The notes under the pieces are model-generated. The model made no database searches, had not been told where the DNA came from, and worked only from the letters and a program-made list of their open reading frames with translations. 64,000 bases of DNA from Paenibacillus woosongensis (GTDB lineage Bacteria > Bacillota > Bacilli > Paenibacillales > Paenibacillaceae), in assembly GCF_009725165.1 (NCBI RefSeq), contig NZ_WNZW01000001.1, positions 372,001 to 436,000 on the forward strand, read 5' to 3'. Below, piece by piece: positions 54,207-62,040 of this stretch. Numbering within the stretch: position 1 is the stretch's first letter; the number at the start of each line of letters is the position of its first letter. The position numbers were made by a program, and so were the translations under genes.

Positions 54207-54869
54207 ATGATGAAACGATTAGTTATTCTGTTTACCATTGTTTTAGCCGTCAGTTGCGCAGGTTGCGGTCCTGCCAAGGAGGCGAAGGAGAACGTCAAGC
54301 CACAGCCGCAGCCGCATTCCCAATTCCTGCCCTCCCCGCCGTCCCCCCCAATGGTGAATGACACAGAAATGCAGCCGGCGGAGAACATCCGCAGGCCGCT
54401 ACCCAAACCGTTTATGCCAACAGAGCTCATAATTCCTGCCATTAAGGTAAAGGCTAGTGTTGAGCCGGTGGGGGTGCTTGAGGACGGGCAAATGGATGTT
54501 CCGAAACATACGGATATCGTCGGCGTCCTGCATCCGGGCGTACTTGCAGGGGAACCTGGAAATATGGTGATGGACGGCCATGTCGATAGCTATACCGGCC
54601 CGGCTATTTTTTTTAATTTGAAAAAGTTACAACCCGGCGATTCCATCATTGTACGGGATCATGCCAAACAGAAATTGACCTATATTGTGGAGGCCGTTGA
54701 ATCCTACCCTACATCGGAAGCACCCGTCGAGCGGGTTTTCGGGGATACGGCAGAGCACAGATTGAATCTGGTGACATGCAGTGGTAAATACAGCAGAAAA
54801 AAAAAGGAGCATGAGCAAAGACTGATCGTTTTTGCCAAGCTGGACGGTGATGATGAACTTGACCAATAA
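54207..54869 (+). CDS. Class F-like sortase
   Basis: 220 residues. The N-terminal hydrophobic segment with cysteines 17 and 20 may be a signal or lipoprotein anchor, followed by a Pro/Gln-rich linker. Catalytic triad candidates are His125 (MDGHVDSY), Cys191 (LNLVTCSGKY) and Arg205 (EQRLIVFAK). The fold PTELIIPAIKVKASVEPVGV and HPGVLAGEPGNMV resembles class F sortases of Gram-positives. No Shine-Dalgarno lies directly before the ATG. The preceding gene encodes a likely substrate. Confidence 0.88.
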   Translation: MMKRLVILFTIVLAVSCAGCGPAKEAKENVKPQPQPHSQFLPSPPSPPMVNDTEMQPAENIRRPLPKPFMPTELIIPAIKVKASVEPVGVLEDGQMDVPKHTDIVGVLHPGVLAGEPGNMVMDGHVDSYTGPAIFFNLKKLQPGDSIIVRDHAKQKLTYIVEAVESYPTSEAPVERVFGDTAEHRLNLVTCSGKYSRKKKEHEQRLIVFAKLDGDDELDQ

Positions 54870-55977
54870 ATTTGTAGCAGCCATCCTTATCCTCTGCCTG
54901 ACTTTACTTTCCTGCAAAGCGGAGGTTTATGCGGCTTCGGGCGATCAAGAGGAGCAAGAGGTGCGCGCCTTTTTGGATAAGCTGTACAAGCAGAGAGCTG
55001 ACATTCTTGTCAGCCGGGAGACGGATAGATTAAAAGAACTTTATCTTCATGACAACAAAGTGAGCAAGCACGCTCTCCGCAATGAAGTTAACCGAACGAA
55101 TTATCTTAACGAGTGGGCGATCAAGAGGGCAATCAAGCTCGTTAAGGCCAATAGCGAAATACGAATCGTGCGTCTGAGAACCTCAAAGGATACAGCAAAA
55201 ATATCCCTGGTTCATTCCTTGAAGGTGGATTACACCTATACCAACAAAAATGTGCCCGTTCAGTCGTTCGGAATCGGAACTGAACATTATCTTACATTAA
55301 AGAAGCTGGATGACGACTGGAAGGTCCATAAGGAATGGTATCTGGACCCTCTGGACGAGAATCCGAACAAAATTGCGGTGACGGATGACGGAACCTCCCC
55401 TTCTGTCAATTATCGGCAGCAACCCGTGGACGGCAAAAAATACCGCCGGGCCCGTGCCGTGGAGTATGCGAATAAATATGCGGGAACAGCTTGGGGCGCC
55501 GGCAATAATCACAGGTATAACCGCAAATATGCCGATTACTCCGGCAAGGGCGGCGATTGTACCAATTTCGCTTCCCAGGCTGTTGGCGACGAAAAAGAAG
55601 GTGGAGGGCTGCCGATGACCGGATCATGGCGATATTTTGCCAACAAGGGCGGAAGCGAAGCGTGGATCCGGACGGATTCCTTCTATAATTTCCTGATATA
55701 TTCCGGATACGGAAAACTGCTTGCCAGGGGACAATTCCGGGATATTATCGCTCCTTCGGCCAAATATCCGGATGGAGCAATTTCACATATTCAGCCAGGC
55801 GATTTGATCGGATATATCATTAGCGGCAGCGATGTGGATCACTTCTCGATCGTGGTAGGATTCGACGATTACGGGTATCCCCTCGTCAATTCGCATTCGG
55901 CCGACCGTTACCGCGTTCCCTTTGACCTGGGGTGGGATCAGTATACCAAATACTTACTGGTACACATTAGAGACTAA
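54850..55977 (+). CDS. Secreted amidase-domain protein (Amidase_6 type)
   Basis: 375 residues from the ATG at 54850 (MMNLTNKFVAAIL), overlapping the sortase gene by 20 bp. Signal peptide of about 28 residues (LILCLTLLSCKAEVYA). The middle is a helical/beta segment (about 30-180). The C-terminal putative amidase domain has YANKYAGTAWG, catalytic Cys in GGDCTNFASQAV and His in DVDHFSIVVGF and VNSHSADRY. Such domains are found in secreted cell-wall-acting proteins. Translational overlap with sortase suggests a shared role at the envelope. Confidence 0.85.
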   Translation: MMNLTNKFVAAILILCLTLLSCKAEVYAASGDQEEQEVRAFLDKLYKQRADILVSRETDRLKELYLHDNKVSKHALRNEVNRTNYLNEWAIKRAIKLVKANSEIRIVRLRTSKDTAKISLVHSLKVDYTYTNKNVPVQSFGIGTEHYLTLKKLDDDWKVHKEWYLDPLDENPNKIAVTDDGTSPSVNYRQQPVDGKKYRRARAVEYANKYAGTAWGAGNNHRYNRKYADYSGKGGDCTNFASQAVGDEKEGGGLPMTGSWRYFANKGGSEAWIRTDSFYNFLIYSGYGKLLARGQFRDIIAPSAKYPDGAISHIQPGDLIGYIISGSDVDHFSIVVGFDDYGYPLVNSHSADRYRVPFDLGWDQYTKYLLVHIRD

Positions 55978-56060
55978 TGTACATGCGGGCTTGTCAGCAT
56001 AACTGCAGTTTAACGTCATACAATGGAAATTGAAGATATCGACGCTAAACTGGAGGACTT

Positions 56061-57551
56061 ATGAAACTATCCCGCCTGTTAAAGCAATCGGCGATAAGAG
56101 CCGGGGCAATGGCCGTCGTAAAATTAATCGGCCTTATCGGGCGTGTCGTCTTGACGAGACTCGTAGGTGCTGAAGGTATCGGATTGTACCAAATCGCTTA
56201 TTCCTTATACGGGCTGCTGCTTATGATTTCCGGAGGATTGCCAACTGCCCTGGCTATTATTACCGCAAAAAAGCCATGGTTCGGTTGGCATTTTTTTAAG
56301 TGGGTTTCTCTCTTTCTTGTTCTATTCGGGGGGATTTTGAGCATGATCGTCTTCTGGAATTCCCCCGCGCTTTCTGGCATGCTGGGGAATCCGGATCTGC
56401 AATATGCTTTGCGGAACCTGGCGCCGGCTATTTTCGCGGCTCCATTATTGGGTTTGCTAAGAGGATATTTGCAGGGGCTGGAACGGTTTAACATCATTGC
56501 CTTGTCCGAATTGACAGAGCAAGGAAGCCGAATTCTCTTCATGCTGATCATCGTCGGCTGCCTATTGCCCCAAGGCATACATATTGCAGTTGGCGGAGGG
56601 GTGCTGGCTGCATTCATCGGCGTCCTCGTCTCTTACACGCTGCTGACGTTGTATGTGTCCACTGATCAGCGAAAGAACCCGGCAGCATCGGTATCTGTCC
56701 GCCAGCTGCCGTTCGTCTGGCTATTTAAAGCTTCCTTCATTATTTCGCTGACGCGCCTTCTCATTCCAGCCTCCGATTTTATCGACGCGATACTGATCCC
56801 AGGCCGTCTGATGGTTGCCGGCTACGACACCTCCCGGGCAACCGCTATGTACGGTGTAATTACCGGGATGGCTGCCATCATGGCCTACACGCCTACGCTA
56901 GTCACCCAGGCTCTAAGCCATACCGTCACCATGCGCTTGGCCAGCTACTCCCAACAGAAACTCTGGACCAACTTCCGCAGGCTGCTCTCCTTATCCCTGG
57001 AGGCTGCCTGGCTATGGGGATTAACCGCGGCCATATACATATATGTATACGCTCCTGAGCTGGCGACGTTTATTTTCAATACTTCCGAGGCGGCAGAGCC
57101 CATTCGTTATTTAGCCCTTCTTCCCGTCATCGTCGGCTTTCGCGAACTATCCACGAGCATTTTATGGTCGCAGGACATCAAGAAAATAACCTTCTTTGGT
57201 TTGTTTGCCGGAATAAGCTGCTCCATCGTCATTCAATATGTGCTTATAGCGATCCCTGGCTGGGGTTATATCGGGGCAGCGATCGGCATTCTAGCCATGG
57301 AGATGATTTCCGCACTCTTTAATTTATACGCCTTAAAGTTCAAGCTGGCCCGCATAGTCCGGCTGCTCCCAGCCCTCTTCACAGACGCTTTGATATTAAT
57401 CGGTTGCATGCTCCTGGTTCAATTGATCTCAAAGCACTGGGGGAGCGGCTCTGACAGCTTATCTGGCTTCATGCTGCATACTGTGCTGTTCTTTTCGGTT
57501 GCCGGCGTCTTCTTATTCATTCGGTTTAAAGGAAAATTATCAACGGGATAA
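56061..57551 (+). CDS. SpoVB-like MOP-superfamily exporter
   Basis: 496 residues with about 14 helices, polysaccharide biosynthesis/MviN-type. The start MKLSRLLKQSAIRAGAMAVVKLIGLIGRVVLTRLVGAEGIGLYQIAYSLYG matches SpoVB-family flippases, which move lipid-linked precursors during spore cortex synthesis. CTGGAGGACTT precedes the ATG. The 3' end overlaps the converging SCO1 gene by 12 bp. Whether it is the true SpoVB or a paralogue cannot be decided here. Confidence 0.85.
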   Translation: MKLSRLLKQSAIRAGAMAVVKLIGLIGRVVLTRLVGAEGIGLYQIAYSLYGLLLMISGGLPTALAIITAKKPWFGWHFFKWVSLFLVLFGGILSMIVFWNSPALSGMLGNPDLQYALRNLAPAIFAAPLLGLLRGYLQGLERFNIIALSELTEQGSRILFMLIIVGCLLPQGIHIAVGGGVLAAFIGVLVSYTLLTLYVSTDQRKNPAASVSVRQLPFVWLFKASFIISLTRLLIPASDFIDAILIPGRLMVAGYDTSRATAMYGVITGMAAIMAYTPTLVTQALSHTVTMRLASYSQQKLWTNFRRLLSLSLEAAWLWGLTAAIYIYVYAPELATFIFNTSEAAEPIRYLALLPVIVGFRELSTSILWSQDIKKITFFGLFAGISCSIVIQYVLIAIPGWGYIGAAIGILAMEMISALFNLYALKFKLARIVRLLPALFTDALILIGCMLLVQLISKHWGSGSDSLSGFMLHTVLFFSVAGVFLFIRFKGKLSTG

Positions 57552-58136
57552 CGCTTTGATATCTTTAATAATTTGGCTGTAAGGCGGGTCCTGACCGTCG
57601 TATTTCGTTACAATGGTTCCCGAAGCGTTCACAAGATAAAACGAAATGCCGTGAATGACCTGATCCCCAATGGCATCCTTCTGGATGGCGGTCTTAAAGC
57701 TCTGTTGGCCAAAAGCCTGAATGTCCTCAAACGAATAGCCCGTCAAGGCATGCCAGTTGCTCAGATCATCCGTAAACTTGCCGATGTACGTCTTCAAGGC
57801 TTCCGGTGTGTCCTTCTCGGGATCGACGGAAAAGGATACAAGATCCGCTTTAAGACCGGCCGACTTAATCTCGCTTTGCAGCTTTGCCATGTTCGCAGTA
57901 AGGGCCGGACATACAGTAGAGCAATTCGTAAACATGAAATGGGCGACCCAGACCTTGCCCTTTAAATCGTCCAGACCTACCTGGCCGCCGTCCTGGTTGG
58001 TGAACTCGAACGCCTCCACCGGTATGCTGAAATCATTCGGCTTGCCTCCTCCCCAGGAGAAAGCAAGCAATCCGATTGCAGCAACAACGAGCAAGGCAAT
58101 AATTCCAATATCAATGATCCGCTTCGTACGCTTCAT
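57540..58136 (-). CDS. SCO1/SenC family copper-delivery protein
   Basis: 198 residues; membrane-anchored by one helix (about 9-27). Thioredoxin-like fold with copper ligands Cys72 and Cys76 (NCSTVCPAL) and the later His in DQVIHGISFYL. SCO proteins deliver copper to cupredoxin sites such as CuA of oxidases or N2O reductase. It overlaps the cytochrome c gene by ATGA and is the last gene of the unit 59340-57540. Confidence 0.93.
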   Translation of the reverse strand: MKRTKRIIDIGIIALLVVAAIGLLAFSWGGGKPNDFSIPVEAFEFTNQDGGQVGLDDLKGKVWVAHFMFTNCSTVCPALTANMAKLQSEIKSAGLKADLVSFSVDPEKDTPEALKTYIGKFTDDLSNWHALTGYSFEDIQAFGQQSFKTAIQKDAIGDQVIHGISFYLVNASGTIVTKYDGQDPPYSQIIKDIKALSR

Positions 58137-58507
58137 TGGTCCGCCCCTTCATCTGCAGCCGTATAAGTGGCGAGCCAAGCAGCCAATGCCTGGATTTCCT
58201 CAGTCTTCAGCCTCTTCTCGAAAGGCGGCATCCCCGGCCTTCCCGAACTGATCGCCTCGTAAATCTCTCCCTCGCTCAGTTGGGAGCCGATTTCCTGCAG
58301 GCTTGGCCCTACTTTTCCGCTAAGGTCAACGGCGTGGCAGCTGGCACAGCTCTGCTTGTAGATTAGCGTCGGCTTGGCATCGGCCTTACTTCCGGCTGGC
58401 GAGGAGGCCGAACCGCTATCCTTCGAAGCAGATTGACCGCAAGCGGTTACAGCCAGTAAAAAAAATGCCATTACAAGCAGCAGTAACGGTCCTTTTCCCG
58501 TTCTCAT
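58133..58507 (-). CDS. Lipoprotein cytochrome c (class I)
   Basis: 124 residues. Lipobox at LAVTAC (Cys23), Ser/Ala linker, haem motif CASCH (54-58), Met ligand in GRPGMPPFEKRL. A small lipid-anchored c-type cytochrome, plausible electron donor to NosZ or another terminal reductase. Neighbours: SCO1 downstream and YtkA-like protein upstream. Confidence 0.93.
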   Translation of the reverse strand: MRTGKGPLLLLVMAFFLLAVTACGQSASKDSGSASSPAGSKADAKPTLIYKQSCASCHAVDLSGKVGPSLQEIGSQLSEGEIYEAISSGRPGMPPFEKRLKTEEIQALAAWLATYTAADEGADQ

Positions 58508-58530
58508 TCGCGTTTTCTCCTTATCGATAA

Positions 58531-58992
58531 TTAGTCCATATGAGAGCTCTTATCGTAGAGCGAATCCTTCGCTTGTTCGATTTCATCTTCCGTCACCTCG
58601 CCGACAATGAACTGCTTCCGCGGCATATTATGCATATCCCGAGCCGTCACGTGCGCGATGACATTGTAAACTCCATCCTGCTCAAAAGTTTTATCAATAC
58701 TGTAAACTCCATTTCCAGCGTGCGTGCCCTCCAGCATTTCGTGAGCATCGCTTCCGCTAAGCCACACTTCGAAAATTACGGATTTGGCATCGGTCACTTC
58801 TTCGCCGCCCTGAGTAACCTTGGCTTGAATTCTAGCCGGCTCCCCCGGATTCAGCTTCTCAGGCTCACTTTGGATTTGCACTTCAATAATTTCGGGAATC
58901 CCGTCCGTCATTCCTGTCTGGCTGCCCGCAGAGGAGCATCCAGCGATAATAACGAACATAAGCACGAGACATCCGGTCGTCCATCTTTTCAT
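58531..58992 (-). CDS. YtkA-domain lipoprotein
   Basis: 153 residues. Lipobox MFVIIAGC (Cys19), then an Ig-like YtkA domain (PGEPARIQAKVTQGGEEVTDA, DGVYNVIAHVTARDMHNMPRKQ). YtkA-like domains often accompany copper or cytochrome-assembly genes. Same operon as the cytochrome c and SCO1 genes. Confidence 0.85.
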   Translation of the reverse strand: MKRWTTGCLVLMFVIIAGCSSAGSQTGMTDGIPEIIEVQIQSEPEKLNPGEPARIQAKVTQGGEEVTDAKSVIFEVWLSGSDAHEMLEGTHAGNGVYSIDKTFEQDGVYNVIAHVTARDMHNMPRKQFIVGEVTEDEIEQAKDSLYDKSSHMD

Positions 58993-59022
58993 ATTGTTCT
59001 GAACCCCTTCTTAACATAATTA

Positions 59023-59340
59023 TTACCAATTCCATGGTCCTTTTATGATGCCGAGACTGCTTAGTAAAGCATCCATCACACTCATCTTCTTGCTCATTAG
59101 CGAATCCGTCGTGCATTGAGCATCCGCATCATATTGCAGCTCTCTGGCCTTGTTAAGCGTAGACTCTGCTATATTATTCGTCACTTGGGCAACGTCGAAG
59201 CAAGGCGGCGATACGTACACATGCAGAGTATGATCCAGAATCACTCGCGTCTGCCCCGATGGCTTGACGTTGATCGGGATAAAGAACAGGCTTAACAAGA
59301 TCAGCGCAATTAGCGTCAAGGCAATGCTTGTCTTTTTTAT
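59023..59340 (-). CDS. Small secreted/anchored protein with non-standard start codon ATA
   Basis: 105 residues if read from 59340. GGGAGGG lies seven bases before ATA-AAA-AAG-ACA-AGC, which would read MKKTSIALTLIALILL if ATA served as start; the first standard start codon in frame is a TTG at 59319, which is 28 bases from the ribosome-binding site. A signal/anchor segment (about 6-24) is followed by a mature domain with Cys in SPPCFDVAQ and DAQCTTDS. It is the first gene of the YtkA-cytochrome c-SCO1 unit. Function unknown. Confidence 0.7.
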   Translation of the reverse strand: MKKTSIALTLIALILLSLFFIPINVKPSGQTRVILDHTLHVYVSPPCFDVAQVTNNIAESTLNKARELQYDADAQCTTDSLMSKKMSVMDALLSSLGIIKGPWNW

Positions 59341-59423
59341 GGCTATTCCCTCCCTTACAGGCAGTATATCTCATAATTATGAGGCTGAAATGATCATTTG
59401 GGGCAATTTATGCTCTTCGATTT

Positions 59424-59440
59424 GTTAACAATTTGTGAAC
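59424..59440. promoter_or_regulatory. 17-bp palindrome upstream of the SCO1/cytochrome c unit
   Basis: GTTAACAATTTGTGAAC is a near-perfect dyad (seven of eight arm positions) 84 bp before the ATA start. It contains TTTGTGAA, close to the ResD consensus TTTGTGAAT, and also TTCACA-N5-TTAACA on the minus strand. Which regulator binds is unclear. Confidence 0.45.
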
Positions 59441-59504
59441 TATCCGAATATACGAACCGCGAGCCCACGATATGTAACAAATATCATTGTAGCGGCAGGC
59501 ATCT

Positions 59505-59552
59505 GAAAAATAAAGCAAGGATCACAGCCGGCATGCCAGTATGATCCTCGCT
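59505..59552 (-). terminator. Terminator after the kinase/small-ORF unit
   Basis: AGCGAGGATCA pairs with TGATCCTTGCT (one G-T pair), followed by TTATTTTT on the minus strand. Confidence 0.75.
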
Positions 59553-59599
59553 GCTTTTAAATATTTGAAATGCCCGATGGTCTCCTTTAACCACAATGG

Positions 59600-59780
59600 T
59601 TAGTCAGCCAATAGTGAAGCAAAATACTGCATATTACTAACATAAAAATCTCCTGTACCTACTGCAGCATTGTTCAGCATTCCCAGTATGCTCTCCCGAA
59701 ACGCCTCGATGGACGAATAATCCGTCTGCTTAAACCGGTTTTCCCGTTTTAAATTTTGCAAATACTCCAACCCTGGGCAT
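59600..59780 (-). pseudogene. Small ORF with apparent +1 frameshift near its start
   Basis: AGGAGGAAACCA precedes an ATG at 59780 whose frame stops after 16 codons. A 56-codon frame (LEYLQNLKRENRFKQ ... MQYFASLLAD) begins in the next register at a TTG (59770). Removing one G from the GGG run at 59771-59775 joins the two into a 59-residue protein with a perfect ribosome-binding site. So either a recent frameshift, a sequencing error or an unusual TTG start. No family is recognised. Confidence 0.55.
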
Positions 59781-59894
59781 TGGTTTCCTCCTAGTATATA
59801 TCTATGGAGATGTTTCTAGTTTAGCAGTCTTGATGATATTTTACCTACACCAATGTACATTATCGGACAGACAGCGATTTATATGAACTGTAGA

Positions 59895-60728
59895 TTATGG
59901 ATTCTGAAGCTCTACGACCGTATAGCCTTTCTCTGATGAAATTCGGAAGCTCCAGTTCATTTCTTTTGCTCTTTCCTGCATGATGAGCAGGCCGTAGCTG
60001 TCCCCAAATTGATTTGGATCTCTCTTAAAGCCTATGCCGTTATCCTGGATCACCACGCTCCATCCGGGCCGGTTGGCGGCAGGTTTTCCCTTGATCCAGC
60101 CCTTTGAGGCCTGGGCGTGCTTCTGGATATTCACAACCGCTTCTCGGATGCTGGCCAGAAGCTCTACCTTTTCTTTGGGACTCAGCAGCTCATCTGGAAT
60201 GCTCCACTCGACCTCGATCGGAACCAGCACTTCCTCGGCAACTTGCTTGACCTTCTCGCTTAAAGTTTCCCTTTGGAGATTCAGAGTCTCCGGCGTAGCC
60301 GCATACCTAAGATTGGCAATCGCCTGGCGCACGTACCGGTTCACCTCATGCACCGTCTTGCGGATTTGGAAGATTTCCTTGTCGTATTTGGCCTGTTCCG
60401 AGGCAATTTCCAGGCGATCGACCTTTACAGACAACAAGAAAACGGACTGGGCAATGCCGTCATGCAGTTCCTTGGCCAGGTGCTCTCTCGCTTCCAGCGC
60501 CGCCTTGACGGCCCGTTCCGCCTGAAGCTCCTGTTGGATTTTCTCCAGCATATGAAACAGCCTGTTCAGAAATGTCACGCTCACAAGGTATACCAGAACC
60601 GGAGTCAGCCAGTTGCCCAAATCCATCGAGATATATGGAAGCAGAAATTGATGACGGACATACTCCCAAATTCCCACAGTGATCGTCGGAATGAACAAAA
60701 TCATCCATTTGATTTGTTTATAAGTCAC
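59895..60728 (-). CDS. NarL/NreB-type sensor histidine kinase
   Basis: 277 residues. Two N-terminal helices (about 8-22 and 42-57), coiled coil, HisKA_3 domain with His89 in AKELHDGIAQSVFLL, and an HATPase (DNGIGFKRDPNQFGDSYGLLIMQERA). The start is GTG at 60728 with AAAGGAG 12 bases upstream. No cognate LuxR-type response regulator follows within the window, so its partner lies elsewhere. It follows the tlpA-like gene by 17 bp and probably belongs to the nos unit. Confidence 0.88.
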   Translation of the reverse strand: MTYKQIKWMILFIPTITVGIWEYVRHQFLLPYISMDLGNWLTPVLVYLVSVTFLNRLFHMLEKIQQELQAERAVKAALEAREHLAKELHDGIAQSVFLLSVKVDRLEIASEQAKYDKEIFQIRKTVHEVNRYVRQAIANLRYAATPETLNLQRETLSEKVKQVAEEVLVPIEVEWSIPDELLSPKEKVELLASIREAVVNIQKHAQASKGWIKGKPAANRPGWSVVIQDNGIGFKRDPNQFGDSYGLLIMQERAKEMNWSFRISSEKGYTVVELQNP

Positions 60729-60745
60729 GGAAAATACCCACTCCT

Positions 60746-61303
60746 TTAATCACTTGCTGCGGACTGAATATAGGTTTGAAGTTGTTCACGACTTGAAATT
60801 TCGCCAACGATGGACTGGTGAAGATTACCGTTCTTGTCAATAATGTAGGTGACCGGCAAACCAATGATCCCGTATAAACCGGACACTTTGCCCGTAACGT
60901 CAATCATAACCGGAAACTCAAAATGGTGCGCAGCCAAAAACTCATTAACCGTGCCTTTGGATTCGCCGGCATTGACGAATAAGGTTGCCACATCGGAGCG
61001 GTTCGATTGATATACCTCATTGATCAGCGGCATCTCTTTAACGCAGGGCTCGCACCAGGAGGCCCAGAAGTTGAGCACAACCACTTTGCCTTTATAATCA
61101 GCCAATGATACCTTGTCTCCGTGCGTATTCGTTACTTCAAAGTCCGGGGCGCTTTCACCGATAGCCAGTCTTGCCTTCTGCGGCTTGGCGTCGTCCTTCG
61201 TTGGCGATACGATAATCCATATAATCGCTCCTATAGCAAACAAACCTAACAATAGGGTAATTACGGAACTTAGACGCAATCCTTTGCTTTCCTTTATGCT
61301 CAT
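60746..61303 (-). CDS. ResA/TlpA-like thiol-disulphide oxidoreductase
   Basis: 185 residues. Membrane anchor about 14-32, then a thioredoxin fold with active site WCEPC (Cys84, Cys87) and cis-Pro in GIIGLPVTYIID. ResA-type proteins reduce apocytochrome or copper-site cysteines outside the membrane. Its start forms ATGA with the nosF stop. Confidence 0.92.
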   Translation of the reverse strand: MSIKESKGLRLSSVITLLLGLFAIGAIIWIIVSPTKDDAKPQKARLAIGESAPDFEVTNTHGDKVSLADYKGKVVVLNFWASWCEPCVKEMPLINEVYQSNRSDVATLFVNAGESKGTVNEFLAAHHFEFPVMIDVTGKVSGLYGIIGLPVTYIIDKNGNLHQSIVGEISSREQLQTYIQSAASD

Positions 61304-62040
61304 TTCGACTCACCTGCCGTAGAGGTTATTCCCAGGCTCTGTTGAAACGCTGCATGCAGCGGGTAAGCGCCGTATTGCTGGCGAAAATGCTCCACCGTGC
61401 CCTCACCGTAATTTCGGCCGCTGTTCAAGAAGACCACATAATCCGCAACCTCCTCGGCAATTTCCAGCTGATGCGTGGAAAACAGCACGGTATGGCCTTC
61501 ACTTCGGATCATTTGCAACAACCGGACGAATTCACTCATCCAGTACGGATCAAGCCCGTTCGTCGGCTCATCCATAATTAGCAGCGGCGGCTTGCCCAGC
61601 ATCGCCTGGGCAAACAGGACGCGCTGCCTCATGCCTTTGGAGAAGGTATGCACCTGCTTGCCGCGCTTGTCCTGCAGTCCCACGATCTCCAGCACTTCAT
61701 CAACCCGGCTCGCCGGAACTTTACGAAGGGCGGCCCAGAAGGACAGCGCCTCCGCCGCCGTCAGGCCAGGAGAAAACTGAAAATCATCCGGCATATAGCC
61801 AATCTGCTGCGAAAATTGCTTCCTGTCTTTTTTCCACTGATGCTTATTTACGGTAATTTCACCAGCCGACGGCTGCATAATTCCGGCAATCATCCGCAGA
61901 ACCGTACTCTTGCCCGCGCCGTTTCCGCCGCACAGCCCAACGATGCTGCCCGCCTCGATACGAAGGTTGATATTCTCTACAAGTTTCTGCTTCTTGATCA
62001 CTTTGTCGACGCCGACAACCTGTACAAATGAATCAGCCAC
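61300..62040 (-). CDS. nosF: ABC transporter ATPase NosF
   Basis: 246 residues from the GTG at 62040, which has AAGGGGA seven bases upstream and overlaps the nosY end by eight bases. Walker A GGNGAGKST, signature TFSKGMRQR, Walker B LLIMDEP, H-loop STHQLE. NosF with NosY and NosD supports copper-centre (CuZ) maturation of nitrous-oxide reductase, probably by supplying a sulphur-related component. Confidence 0.9.
   Translation of the reverse strand: MADSFVQVVGVDKVIKKQKLVENINLRIEAGSIVGLCGGNGAGKSTVLRMIAGIMQPSAGEITVNKHQWKKDRKQFSQQIGYMPDDFQFSPGLTAAEALSFWAALRKVPASRVDEVLEIVGLQDKRGKQVHTFSKGMRQRVLFAQAMLGKPPLLIMDEPTNGLDPYWMSEFVRLLQMIRSEGHTVLFSTHQLEIAEEVADYVVFLNSGRNYGEGTVEHFRQQYGAYPLHAAFQQSLGITSTAGESK

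Noticed and set aside
54167..54361. 64-codon frame starting right behind AAGGAGG before the sortase
   Set aside because: The ATG touches the ribosome-binding site (no spacer) and the frame runs through the sortase signal region in another register.
59424..59440. Counting TTCACA-N5-TTAACA here as a PhoP box
   Set aside because: Only two hexamers, and the sequence is better described as a 17-bp palindrome with a ResD-like core; no phosphate-related gene follows.
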